64,000 nucleotides of DNA. It comes from Coprinellus micaceus. Taxonomy: Eukaryota > Basidiomycota > Agaricomycetes > Agaricales > Psathyrellaceae. The notes under the pieces were generated by a model. The model saw only the letters and a list, made by a program, of their open reading frames with translations. It searched no databases and was not told the origin of the DNA. Positions 12,074-24,450 of the stretch are shown here, piece by piece. A program made the position numbers and the translations under genes. How positions within the stretch are numbered: the stretch's first letter is position 1; each line of letters begins with the position of its first letter. Location: NCBI GenBank assembly GCA_951394405.1, contig OX596341.1, positions 1,736,001 to 1,800,000 of the forward strand, in the 5' to 3' direction.

Positions 12074-12116
12074 GGATGCAGTTGGCTGGGGAGGGCAACG
12101 CGCGCAGCGATGAACC

Positions 12117-12122
12117 TTATAA
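12117..12122 (-). promoter_or_regulatory. TATA box of the zinc-finger gene
   Basis: The minus strand reads TTTATAAGG, about 45 bases before the ATG at 12073. This supports the short MWDE first exon. Confidence 0.45.
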
Positions 12123-12223
12123 ACCGCCGCAACATTCAACACCTTCGCCCCCAGATCTATCCCCATCCAGCCCGAGGAATGCCATCTTTTATTAATCCCG
12201 CTATACACCTAATGTAATAAACT

Positions 12224-15200
12224 TTAATCACTGCCTATTTCGTCCACCCGTACCACCAGTCCCCGGTCCACCAGGTACTGGGCATACCGTCGCCAGCTCT
12301 CAGCCCCCTTGCTCGTCTTGGCCTTGCTCACCACCTCTGCTTCAGCGTTCAGCTTGCCCTGCCCCAGCGTCTGGATACTCCCCACCACAAACAACGCCCG
12401 CTTTGCGCGCGTCAGACCGACGTTCAGCCGGCGCCGATCCGCCAGGAACCCAATGTGTCCGTGCCCGTTGTTGCGCACCGTCGAGAAGATGATCACCTAG
12501 AGACACGTCTTTAGCGCTCTATACCGTTGCAAGGGAGAGACGATCGCCCACCTCCTTCTCCCTCCCTTCGAACCCATCCACCGTCTTGATCTCGATCCCC
12601 GCGAGTTGCATGTACCGCGTGTCCCCCAGGCGCTCCCGGAACTCGTCTGTCGATTTTATATATCAGTTACATCGTCATCGTTCTCGCTTGGTAATGAAAA
12701 TAGCGCTTTCGACGCGTGGAAAATCGCACAGATTCCCAGAGAAGTGAAAGGAGAGACGAGCGACGCACCACGCAACCTGGCATCCGAGTTGAAGAGCCGC
12801 GTTAGTAACGAAATCTGCGCTACGTAAGGCGCGATGATCCCTATATCTGACCCGCGGAGTTCCTATTAAAAAAAGCATCGTGAGTAAGGGAATGGGTTCA
12901 ACGAGGCGTGGCAAGCGACGGGAGCAGCGAAGGAAGGAAGTGAGTAAGAACGGTGCGGGTGGCGACGAGCGAGCGGGTGGTTCGCTCGCTTCGCCCGCGT
13001 CCATCCAAGCCAAATCTCGATTTCCGTCCATCCACAGGCACAAAAATGAGCAGCAACCCTGCAGCTACGGAGCGTTGCCGCGTGTCCCGGAATGAATGGA
13101 AGAAGGGCCGTCCGGGAGTGTGTGCGTTCCGGAACACCAAATGGGTGTTTTCCAGCACTTTCCGAACACCAAAAAGACACCAAATGGGTACAAGAGAGCG
13201 GATCAAATTTGGCAAACGCCTCAAGCCCAGTGGCCTGGCCAAGCAAAAGGCGCAGCTGCGTGTGGTCACGGAGAAAGGGCTAGAACAAGGATCCTCGCAA
13301 CGAACGCCATGGTCCTGAGCGAGACTCGGAGCTGCGAGGGCCAGCGACTGGACTGTCCCAGGGAGGACCAGGCGGTACGACCGCTGCGCGCGACGGGCGC
13401 CTTGACTCGCCGACGAAAGGGAAAATAGAAACAAACAAAAATACAAGGAAAGGGTCGGGAGAGATCAACGCAAGGAGACTCACCGGATTGCTCAACAACA
13501 AATCCACAACTACACTCGTGATAATGTGCGCCTCCGTGTGGTTGACCCGACTCCGATCTCGCGTCGTTTCCTTCCCTGCATGGTCGAGGAAAATCACGCT
13601 GGGACCGTTCTTGATCTCTTCCTCGCACTGCACATCCTCTCCTAGCACCTCTGCCTCTCGTACTTCATCGCTCGGGTTGAGCTCTCCGAGGTCAGGCGAG
13701 GACGGCGATCCCTCGACGATATGGGTCGGCGTGGAGAGGTCCAGGGCCCTGAGATACACACTCCTCGGCGGTTCCAACTCCTTACTCACCCTCCCATTCT
13801 CGTCGACCGTCCCGTCTCTCACTGTGCCGCGGTAGAACTCCGCGGCGGGGAAAGACGAGATGGAGGGGTGCATACGATATTGAGTGTCCAGCATTATCGA
13901 GGGGGTGCCTGGAGAATATTTCGTTAGCTAATTGATCAACGAGTAGACAGTCATGAGACCAAGGGAAACGCAGAGAAGCTGATGTTACTCGGAAGGGAGC
14001 AAAGCACCGACAAAGGGAGGAAGGCAAGGATGGATTGAATAAGGCGCTCGATCGTAGGAGGAGCGTTGGCAAGCATGCAGGGAAACGCGATCACGGGTTC
14101 AACCAGCGTTCTTCCCCCATGAACGCGTCCCGTGAAACCCCCCACATATACGCACGCCATCAATACGTGCCAACCTCTTTCGCTTTGACCGCATTCAAAG
14201 GAAGGAACAACGGATAGAATAAAAGTGGAGGAAACGTTGCTCACCACCCTCCCTAGTCAACCTCTCGAACAAGCTGACGCCCAGCCCGATGGCTTGAGCT
14301 TCTTGCGATACGATGACCGGCGGGAGTTGCTTGTGGTCGCCGATGAGGGCTAAGTGTTTGCACTAGAAGGTGAGGGAAAGGACGTCAGTGATCAGCGGCG
14401 GAGTTTGAAAGAAATAGCGACGAGGGAGTCCAGTGGGACATAGGATGGGGAAGTAGGGAGTAGAGTGGGCAGTGTAGGTGGAATTTGTGGGAGAGAAGAA
14501 GCGACAGGCGCAAGGCTTGCGCAGGTTGCACCAGAAGAAACAAAGGTAATGGGAAAGGCCAGGACGTTATCAAAGGGAAGGGGAAGAATTAGGGGACGGA
14601 GAAAGCAGGTGAGTGCACTACCAAGGGTAAGAAGGAGAGGAGTCGAGGTTTAGCGCAGCTGCTAGGAGACACAGGTTAAGCGAAGGTATATTTAGCGCCC
14701 GGCTTAACGCCCATCACACTAGAAGCGACGTGCCACGCTACCCCCCGAGACGCTCTCTGTCCACGGACTAGAAGCCAAGGTGCGAGGTACAAGGTGAAGG
14801 AGGCGTAAGGGAGATCATAAAGAAGATGGGTGCGCCACTTGAACGAGGGCACAAATAGCCACGCGCCAAAGTGAAAAGATCGGAAACGGGGGGGCACATG
14901 CAAAAAAGGAATATAAACAAAAGAAAGGAAAGACGACTCACCCCCTTCATAATCGGAATCAAACTCGCCGGCTCCGTACACATACTCGCCTCGTCCAAAA
15001 ACACGATCGGGAAGTCGACAACACCCAAGCTACTCGTGGCGGCCGTAATACACGTCGTGCAGATGACCTCTGCTCCCCCAACCACCTCCTTCAACATATC
15101 CTGCTGGATCGCGTATATCTTCCCCTTAACCGCTCCAAGGCCCTTCGTCGCCTTCACCAGCCCCGCTCTCAGGTTCCTCAGCGTACCCTCCAACCTCGCT

Positions 15201-17957
15201 TGCTTCCCCGTACCCTTCTTCCCTTCGCTCTCGCCTGCCCCGTGCCCATGCGTTCCTCCCACAAGGTCCCTCCCAGTTCCCCCTCTCCCTTTCACATACG
15301 CAATCAACTCCGCCTCTGTCGCCCTCACCCGCGCACTCAACTCCTCGACCCTTTCACCGAGCTTCTTCTCCTCTTCGACGAGGACCTTGAGCTCGGCATT
15401 GCGCGGGTGGATCTCGAGCTTGTGATGGAGACTGTGCTGGATGACCGAGGGGCGGATGGCGGGACCAAACCCGACGCGAAGGGGTGTGAGTCCCGAGGAC
15501 GCAAACCCCTCGACCAGGTTATCGACGGCGACGTTGGTGTATGTACACACGAGAATGGGGTATGGCACGGCGAAGTGCTGTTTGAGCAATTTGAGGGTTT
15601 GGATGATCGTTTTGGTTTTACCAGTACCTGGAGGCTATACATCACACCACACCAATTAGCTTCCTTCCATCTATATCACTTCATAAGGAGAACGATTGGG
15701 AGAAAGATATACGCACCCCCTGCACCAAACTCAGCCTATTCCCAATCATGGACGCCATCGCCTTCACCTGACTTACGTTCATCCCAGGGAGAGGCATATC
15801 CCCTTCCATCACCATCGGCGGGCTCATCGAGTACCGCCTCACCCAACTCTGTATCCTCTGATCGTCCGCAAAGACACCCGCGTTCTTCCTCCTCTCCTCA
15901 TCTTCGTACAACTCCTGCTCTACTGGGTCTCGGGCGGATGCAGCATCGTCGACGTTCTCGTCTATGCCATCAAGTATAGTGGGGTTCTTCGTGCCGTCGT
16001 GGTCTATATCGTGTTCGTCTACCATCGCGTCGCCTTTGTCTTTACATCGTACGCTCCCACTGCGGAATCCATGCAGGAGGACATCGCGCAGTGCTGTGCC
16101 GTGGAGGACGAATTCGTGCCAAGTGGTCTTCTCTGCGTCCTGGTTGAAGTCGCCGATGACCTCGTGGATGGTTGGGACAGAGTCTCTTCTTGAAAGAGAG
16201 ACTGATGAAGTGGGAGGAGGAGGCGTGAGTCCCTTGAATTGGCGTTCGTTTTCTTCCGTTTGGATGACGTCGTCCATGTCTACGCCCACTACAGTTGCGA
16301 TCAGCTTTACTCACTAACCTCGTTGAGCACACTAAATGGAGAGGGGAGAGAACGTACATCCAACCACAGCAGCCCTCATCCGTTCGAAAACAAGACCGGG
16401 GCGCCCGACATCGAGCCTCCACACCCCTTCCTCAATCCCGGGAGGTTTCTCGTTGAAGCATATTCGGATCTGCGTCAGGGTCGTATTCACGACCGAACCG
16501 CGGAGAGCAAGTTCGGTGAGGGGGTCGGAGCGTGAGAGGAGGACCTGAGTCCCGTTCCTATCGTAAAGGAGAAGCGTTTAGCAACGTCTCCTCGAGTGTT
16601 GGGAATATAGCTCGCTAGACTCACTGGAACCGATGCTCCCCAAGCTCCAGCCCCGGGCCCACCGCAAAACTCGCTGTTGGTTTCCCAAAGGACAGTTTGG
16701 TCTGCCAGAACGCGCCCATTTCCGTCAGAGCGTAACCTTCTTCTTTAAGGCGCTTGAGAGGCCATGTCGATAGACGCTCGTTGAGGATAGCTTCGTCTTC
16801 GCGTTGTTCAGCATCAATCGCCGGTAAGAAACTATATGATGGCGGGAATGAGCTTGAGGACAGCTAAAGCAACATGGCACGTACTGTCCCTTATACTCCT
16901 CCACCTCCTCATACCACGCCTCCCCCTTCTCTAAAGGCAACACGTCCGGCTTCCTCCTCCTTACAAACATCTGCCTTTCCTTGACCTTTTCCTGCTTCCG
17001 CTTCGACTTCCCATTCGGTGATAACTCTACCACGTCCTCCGTTTTGGGCTTATCAGGCTTAGGACCAGTGAGCCCTCGAGCCACCGCGCCTTTGCGACGC
17101 GAGAACCAGAGCCGCCAGTCCCAGAGGGTTTGGCGCGAGTTGTCTGGGGGTCCGAGGAGGATCTTGTCGCGTGGACGGCGTTTGCGGAGGGCGTAGGTTG
17201 GGGAGGTGGATGTGGAGGTTGAAGGTGTAGACCGTGAGGTCCAAGATGGTCTGGTGGACCGTGTGGGCTTGGGACTTGAGCCCAATCGCGATGGTCCCGC
17301 GCCAGGAGATGAGGGGTAGGGAGGGTATGAGCTAAAGTCGTACTCTGAGCCTGAGTAGTAGCGGAGCGCAGCTTCATATTCGCCCTCCAGTTCGGCCTGG
17401 AGGACGGCTGCCTTGTGTTCCTCCGCAGTGCCCGTCGTTGGCTTCGCTTTCGCTTTCGAACGAGGTAAGGGCATAGGCGGGGGAGGTGCTGACGAGACGA
17501 TGTCGAAAAGTTCGTCCTGCTCGGATGGGGACAGGAGCGTAATCTCCGGTGGGTGGCCCAGTGAATTTGTGGAGGAGGATGGGAGTTTGCCTCTGGACTT
17601 CGCCGATTTGGGATAGGGATACTTGAAGGGATGACTCCGGGTTTTCGTAGTGTATGTTCTGAGTTGGGGTTGTAAAGAATAGATTATATTGAGTTGTGGA
17701 TGGCGATGTTGGCACCTTGAAGGGTATATTGAATGGGGGGAGAGGTGTAAGCTCCGGAAGCTGTGACTCGTCACGGCGGAGGTCGAGCTCGAGCTGGGTT
17801 CGTTGTCCAACGGACTGGAATCGGTAGAACGTTTTCTCCTCCTCACAACCCGCCCTTGACCAGCTGCACTCCCAGCGCTCACAGTCGTACGCGTCGCCCG
17901 CTCGAAGAACTGTCCAATTTCCTCCTGCACACCCGCCACGACGCGTCGCTGCGCCAT
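12224..17957 (-). CDS. UPF1-like SF1 helicase (Hcs1/IGHMBP2-like)
   Basis: Ten exons (17957-16885, 16831-16625, 16557-16358, 16288-15717, 15634-14942, 14362-14245, 13908-13484, 12862-12769, 12646-12552, 12496-12224) join in phase to 1,249 residues. Helicase motifs: Walker A PPGTGKTKT at 685-693; CTYTNVAVDNL; motif II DEAS at about 898; ALIGDHKQLPP; MLDTQYRMHPSIS; IGIIAPYVAQ; DGFEGREKEVIIFSTVRNN; and GLTRAKRALFVVG. The N-terminal 360 residues are basic and disordered. The segment just before the motor (about 360-500) looks like the accessory 1B region of this family. A coiled-coil insertion follows motif Ia. Known relatives are 5'-3' ATP-dependent DNA/RNA helicases acting in replication, RNA surveillance or translation. 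Three introns are unusually long (579, 336 and 621 bp); the others are 46-83 bp. Its 3' end is only 150 bases from the ATG of the zinc-finger gene on the same strand. Confidence 0.85.
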
Positions 17958-18524
17958 ACCTTCTCCCTTCTAGTCCAATTAGCGCAGGTTCTATGATATG
18001 TTAGTGTGCAATACGATAGCAAGATAGTCTGAGGAGATAGCGAGATAACAATAACAATAACGAGCAAGAGCGAAACGAGGGGAGGGAAGGAACGAGAGGA
18101 TGGGCTGGAGAGAAAAAGTGACACGCCCATTGGCCGCCACGAAATGTCAACGCGACTGTGATCGCCGTTCAGTGGGCGGCTATCATCACGCACGGACCGT
18201 TGTCGGGCGCCCTCGCTTCGACCTTTACACCGGGAGAATGGCGAAAGGTGTCCAAAACATTTCGCGCGCCATGTGTCCCCATATGCCGTCAGTCCATCAC
18301 AGATCCCATGGCATATGGCCTCCATAACTTTTTCTTCCTAATAACACACTGTCGCCAGTTCAATATGGCCACCACACCTCAGTGCATAGTGTGGCCAGGA
18401 ATCAGTTATACATGGCGGAACCCTCCAGCTTCCATTTGTCACACATTACATTTCTCTCTGATTGATGTTTTCGAGCAGGGCTCAGATCGGGTGTGATGAA
18501 GGGTATCAAAGGTATATTCATGAA
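17958..18524. other. intergenic region upstream of the helicase
   Basis: No supported gene. It should contain the helicase promoter and the 3' end of the weak four-exon candidate at 18525-19233. Short frames on both strands have no recognisable content. Confidence 0.4.
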
Positions 18525-19233
18525 CTATTGAGTACACGGAACTACGATATGGTATATGGTAAGGTGCCTCTCCACACGACAGAGCAAGGTATGGTCACGG
18601 ATATAGCTAGGTCGTGTTCGCAATGAAAGGGGCCTAAAGGTGTCGGGTGAACCGATTAGACAGCTGGGAGACACGGGAGTTGCAGGCGATGTGACGTACC
18701 AAGTCAAGTACTGCTCCCTGCTCAACCCCCGTACCTCACTCCTCCACTGTATGCAGCCATGAGTACCTGAAGACCAACCGACATGTAATGTAATGTGAGC
18801 GTAGGGCAAAACAGAGGCAGTTATAGGGCGACGTACCTGCACTGCTAGTGCTGCTCATCCAACCTACTCCATGGAACTTGCATGGAACCCCGAGAACCTA
18901 TGAAAGGGTGTTGTTGTTAGGCGCGTTAGGAGATTGTGGGCAAGGTAGGCCACGTACCTGGGCAAGCGACGCAAGGGGATGACAGGAACCTGAGGTGAAT
19001 GCGGGAGGAAAGGGAAAGAGATGTGTTCGACGTGGCCCACTGTTTGGTTTCGTTGGCTTTCGGGTCGGAGTATCAAATTGCCTCCGCGCTGCGGCCGGGC
19101 GATTTGCGGGCGATGCAATTCTCGCGAGTGCTAAGTCCCCTTCGCCTTGAGTAGCACCCCTCGCAGAGCCAGACTGCTGTCGAGTAAATATGGAACAAGC
19201 TAACGATGGTATTGCGATGGTCTCATAATCCAT
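18525..19233 (-). CDS. candidate four-exon orphan gene (170 residues)
   Basis: I propose exons 19233-18958, 18897-18837, 18766-18700 and 18633-18525. The first three junctions have GTACGT donors and AG acceptors, with intron lengths of 60, 70 and 66 bp. Phases 0, 1 and 2 join without a stop to 170 residues, beginning MDYETIAIPSL and ending VVPCTQ. The regularity of donors and phases is the only support: the protein has no recognisable domain, signal peptide or membrane segment. A spliced non-coding RNA would look the same. Intron 3 has a length divisible by three, so retention would also be open. Confidence 0.35.
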
Positions 19234-19887
19234 GAAATGGTGTCTTGGAAGTACCTAAGTGGTCTGCGCTATGTTCCTAACCAAGTCGAACGAAAGTATG
19301 TCACCCACTGCACAAAGCACCCTGGCTGCCATATTTGCGATACCTGTCACCTATATTTCGGTCGCCACTGTGGTACCATGCTGCTAGCAGCCAGCTTACA
19401 GCTGGCGCTCACGGCTGTCACATGCTGACAGGCAGCATCAGACCCACCTTTGGGCATTTTGGGAGTGTACCACCGCGTCGCGCGACCATGTCGAATGAGA
19501 AACACATTTCTCGATGCTCACAAATCCCCAATTCCCAAATGGCCCGATCCTTCAACCCAGAAGATGTCCCTCATGTTCCCACTGGCATCGTCACCGTACC
19601 TCTACCCTCTCGTTGCTCCAAGCACACGACCCTACAGCGTGAAGGACCACACCATTCTCGTCGATCGCGTCTTGGAGTGAGTGCGATCGAGATACAGAAA
19701 CCGGTTGGACGAAGATGATCTTGGGGTACATGCAAGGAGTGCGTCAGGGAGTTGAGACATTTCACCTTGCCTGCTCCGAGTCCCCATGCTCCGGATGTCG
19801 TCAGCACAAACTGGGTTCCCTGTCACGTTGGTTGGGGGCAACCTTATTCTCCAAGGGCCCGCCACAGGTGCCACTCAACAGTTAGCC
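19234..19887. other. region upstream of the decarboxylase
   Basis: No firm gene. A frame at 19450-19680 ends in a protein-like stretch (RPYSVKDHTILVDRVLE) just before a GTGAGT at 19676. It could be an upstream exon of the decarboxylase or an unrelated small gene, but I could not join it convincingly to anything downstream. Confidence 0.3.
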
Positions 19888-22800
19888 ATGGTCAACGACA
19901 ACGACAAACTAGACACCCCCGCTCAATCGGCCTCCTCAAGCAGCCTCCAAATTCACGATGCTGCTTCAGCATGGTTTCTCGGTCCACAGGCAGAAAATTC
20001 AGAGCTATTGAAAGAGCTATTCACAAAGATCATTCAGGACCATCTCAATGCGCGAACTTCTTGCCATCCTGAAGACGGGGTACGCTTTCCGACTGTAATA
20101 CCAGTTGTTCTCGAGTTCAAAACGTATATCTAGGACTTCATCACATCCGATGTCAAGTCTTCCCCCACCTACACGCGTATGGTCGAGAACCTCCATGCTT
20201 CACTCGCCCGCCTCTCCTCCCTGCTCAACGACCGCTCCATCCCTTCCTACTCCCCGCGTTATGCCGCACACATGACCTTCGAGCCCAGCCTGCCCTCCAT
20301 CGCCGGCTGGATGAGTGCAATGCTGCTGAATCCGAACAACGTAAGCTTCCAGGCGAGCCCTATCACGACACTGTTGGAATTGGAGGTAGGGAAGGAGTTG
20401 TGCAAGATGATAGGCTTCAAAGACGAACCCGAAGAGGGAGAAGAGTGGAACGAGGGGCAGATGGAGGGTGACATCAGAAGTTGGGGGCACTTGACCGCCG
20501 ATGGGACCGTAGCTAATATTGAGGCGATTTGGGCAGGTATAAGCCTCTTCTTATCATGTGTACACCCAATCTAACCTTCCTGCAGCCCGAAACCTCAAGT
20601 TCTACCCTCTCGCCCTCTGGCGCGCAATGTACCAAACCCACCCCCTCAACTTCCTCTCCAAGTCCTTCAAAATCACATCCCCCCCCTCGGGCCAGCCCGT
20701 CCTCTTCTCCCGGCTCTCAACATGGCAACTCCTCAACCTCCCCACGACCACCGTCCTCGCCATCCCCGACCGCCTCAGACGGGAATACAGCGTCTCCCCC
20801 GAGTTCCTGGAATCCACTCTGGCTAGCTACATCGTCCAAAGCACGGGGATGAGCGATATGATGGAGAACGTGCGCCAGGCGAGCATTGCCGGAGGTGAAT
20901 GGGGAGTGAGGCATAATCCCAAGTTGTTGATTGCGAGCACCAAGCACTATAGTTGGCCGAAGGCCACCGCTCTCGCTGGAATTGGCTCGAGGAACCTCAT
21001 CAACATTCCAGTCGACAGCCGCGCACGCATTTCTATCCCTGTGCTTAAGTCGACCCTCGAGCACCATCTCGCCACCCGTAGACCAATCTATGCCGTCGTG
21101 GCTACGATTGGGACGAGCGAGGAAGGCGCGGTTGACCCGCTCAAAGATATACTGGAGCTGAGGAATGAGTTCGAGAAGCGCGGCTTGAGCTTTGTTGTTC
21201 ACGCAGGTGCGTCATCGACTTAGCGCCTATAGTCCAAGCCACCCGGGATTAAGCGCCCACTGACATCATTGGCAGACGCAGCCTGGGGCGGCTACTTTAC
21301 GTCCACCCTCCGAGATCCTCCAGCCGAATGGCATTCTAACTGGCCGGGAAACCCCTCCCCCACCGAGTCCGCTCTGTTCGATGGTGACCTCGCCCCGAGC
21401 CTCACGCTCAAGCCGTACACGACACACCAGCTCGAGAGCCTCTGCGGAGTGGACTCGGTGACGATCGACCCGCAGAAGAGTGGATACTGTCCGAACCCAA
21501 GTGGAGCGTTATGTTACAAAGATCGAAGGATGAGGCATTTGTTGACCTGGAGCGCACCGTACGTTCAACACGGGAAGAGAGGAGAGAGTATTGGGATGCA
21601 TGCGGTTGAGGGAAGGTGCGTGCATTGTCCGCGGCGGGTCAGCCCTCTCACTTAGATGCGACTTTCTGTAGTAAACCTGGTGCAGCTGCCGCTGCGGTGT
21701 ACATGCACCATTCCGTTGTCGGCCTTCACAAACGCGGACACGGCGCCCTCCTCGGCGAGGTTTCGCTTACGTGCGCTCGGGTGCGCCGCCTTCCCATCTC
21801 ACCCCATCGATTATACCTCACCTCTTGGGCAGATTGCGGCACACTGGGCGACCATGTCGGACTCCACGACGCCCTACACCGTGACACCCTTCAACCCGCT
21901 GCGCTTCGAGCCTCACCTCGGCGTCGAGCACGTCCCCGGAGTTGCCGAGTCGCATCCCTCCCAAACCGCAGAGCAAGTCCGGGAGAGGCTCGAGCAATCG
22001 TGGCGGCTCGTCGAAGAGGAGAAAGGGTTCATCAAAGCTCGTATCCTCGGACGATCGAATGAGGAGCTGGTTCGAGACTCGGATCCGACTGTCATGGCTG
22101 AGCTGAAGGCGCTCGGATCTGACCTGAATATTAATGCGTTCGTGTGTAATTTCAGGGTTAAGGTGCCGAAAGCTTCAGGGAACGAGAAGAAGAAGAAGGG
22201 CTCGAGAGAGGTGTCGAAGTCCGGTAACTTAGGCGAAGGTGAGTTTCAATCAATGATGAGGGTGGTCGTCTCGGAAGCGGCGGATCCTGATGAGGAGGCT
22301 TGTGCTGACCGACACGCACGCGTTGTCTTTGCGCAGGCACTACCGACGTCGGTGGCGATAGCAACAAGCGCTTCAGCTTCACGTCAACGTCGTCGAAGAG
22401 CACAGGGATTAATGTAGAGCTCGCTCTTTCAGGTGATATCTACGAGAAAACAACCCTGGGAGAAGAGGAGGAGGAGGAAGAATACGAATGGGTGCTGAAT
22501 GGGGACGTCTCTGAGTCGAATTACCTGAACCGGTGCATCTTCGACCGTTTGTCCATCGCAGACATTGGCCAGGCACCGCAGGAGACCCCCATGTTCCTCA
22601 GCAGTACGATTTTGAAAACGGAGGATTATGGGGCCTGTTTGAAGAGGTTTAAGGAGAGGGCGGGGCTAGAGACGGATTCGGGGATGGACTTGTTTGTGTT
22701 GAGGAACGTGGTGATGAGCCCGTTCCAGGCTGGCCCAGATTTTGCGAAGAAGCTAGCAGATACGTTCAAGGAGGTGCTTAAAGAGTGCTTGAAGGTACGT

Positions 22801-24061
22801 CGATAAGAAGGCTCGAATTGAGCCGTTTCGAGCCCTGTTTCATACCTACCCCTGCATCCCATCCACCACCCTGCTCTTCAATGGAACCCCCACTCAACAT
22901 CAGCCTTCTTTCATCCCATCTAGCCCGTCGTCGCAAAGAACACCATCACGCCGCAGATCCACCGGTTCGTTGCTCAAGGCACTGATCGCCTCTTCCTCGC
23001 GTACCAGCCAACCTTCCACAAGGCGAATGGGCGCCAACAGCTCATTTTGGAAGTCGAGGTGCGGGATGTAGCGCAGTGGTCTGCGTACAAGGCTGCGAGG
23101 GAGGAGCACCCTAATGCGGTGTTTGAGCTGTGGACGGAGCCAGAACCGGTTACGGTCGAGAAGCTATTGGAAGGTGGGGAGGTGCCGTGCTCGATTTATG
23201 CTGAGTGAGTTGCGCTTTGCTTGAGTTTTGTGGTGGGTTCACGTTGGACTGCGTCGTCGCTATGATTTGTTGCCTCAGTATATCGCTTGGACGCATCGAT
23301 GACTGATATCCCGGTTTAGCAAGCAGGCTGTCCTCAACATGAGCATCTCGGCCCCGCGGGTCGTCAAGAACAGGTCCCTGCTCTCGCACCACCTCGACGA
23401 TTCCTACGACGCGCACTCCGTCCCGTTCTACCTCTATGGCACACGCTCCCAGCCCCATATTGACCACATGATCCTCAGAGCACCAAATGCACAGTTCACC
23501 GCGGAAAACGTAAGTCTCGTACTGGACCATGACATCCCCGAAGACAGACTGGCCAGTGGTGTTCTGCTGTACATCTTGGGTCGGCCGGAGCGCGCGATGC
23601 AGCCGTTCGAAAGGGATAGAGATGCGTCGGTGCAGTCCTTCTTCTATCCTGATGCGGAGTATGAGGTGGTGGTTTGCGATGACCCCTTCCCTGCCACTGC
23701 GCAAGGCCCCGGACTCGCCACTGCGATTGAACATAGGCATCCGGTCATTGCGCGGGGAGCGATGAGGTTACCCCTCAACATCTTTGTGGATATGGCCAGC
23801 CTCAATCGCGAGGACTTCAGGGCTGATCAGAGGATTGTGCAGAGGATGGAGGATGGGATGAATTGGGAAGATCGTTCGGCGTGGAGTGCGATGGTCGCGG
23901 AGAGGCTGGAGATTCCGTTTTCAGATTATTTTACAAGTAACACGAATCATGGGGTAGATGGTGAGTTCAACGATGGCCGGGATATCAGCAAGCACCCGTT
24001 CCTCAAGAGGGAGGTTAGTTACGAGAAGGATTTAGATATCGATGTTGCGGGCTACAACTAG
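19888..24061 (+). CDS. group II PLP-dependent (aromatic) amino acid decarboxylase with appended C-terminal domain
   Basis: Nine exons (19888-20079, 20134-20536, 20586-21206, 21276-21615, 21672-21780, 21833-22238, 22337-22794, 22924-23204, 23320-24061) join in phase to 1,183 residues. The N-terminal half is a fold-type I decarboxylase: MTFEPSLPSIAGWM, LTADGTVANIEAIWAARNLKFYP, a PLP-stacking His in STKHYSWPKA, Asp406 in HADAAWGGY, and Lys473 in DPQKSGYCPNPSGALCY as the Schiff-base lysine. GSKPGAAAAAVYMHH follows. About 600 C-terminal residues are not part of the standard decarboxylase. This layout matches the non-canonical aromatic amino acid decarboxylases known from mushrooms, including Psilocybe, which carry an added C-terminal regulatory domain; the substrate (Trp, Tyr, Phe or other) is not readable. 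The start at 19888 has a good AGCCATGG context; an in-frame ATG at 19786 is the alternative. Confidence 0.8.
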
Positions 24062-24450
24062 GACTCTTCCTGTACATCAATGTCAACGCCTCTCCAATAA
24101 GCGCCCAAGAGCGAAAGTTGGTCATTGAGGCCGATTCTTCCAGCCCTGTCTGCGGGGTCGGCTGTGTTTTGGTCAGACATTCGAGGCCCGAGTTCAGTTA
24201 CTCCGTCAGACCAAGCCAAAGGAGTAGCCCACCACGAGGGTCGAACTCACAACCTCTCCAGGCTGTGCTTCTTGTTTGTTCTTTGTTTGTCGACTACTGC
24301 CTTTTCTGGTCCCCGCCAAGCATGCCGCATCATATCGTCTGTCTGTTTCTGGCCACATTGTCGGCGCCAAAGCTGTACAATGCAGGGAACTGCCATGAGT
24401 TGGTGCACGGGCCTCTTGCCTTGCTCCCTACTTTCATCCAGCACGACGCC

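Noticed and set aside
24215..24245. tRNA-like T-arm on the minus strand (GAGTTCGACCC, B-box-like)
   Set aside because: No matching 5' acceptor strand, D arm or anticodon arm could be found upstream on that strand, so it is not a tRNA gene.
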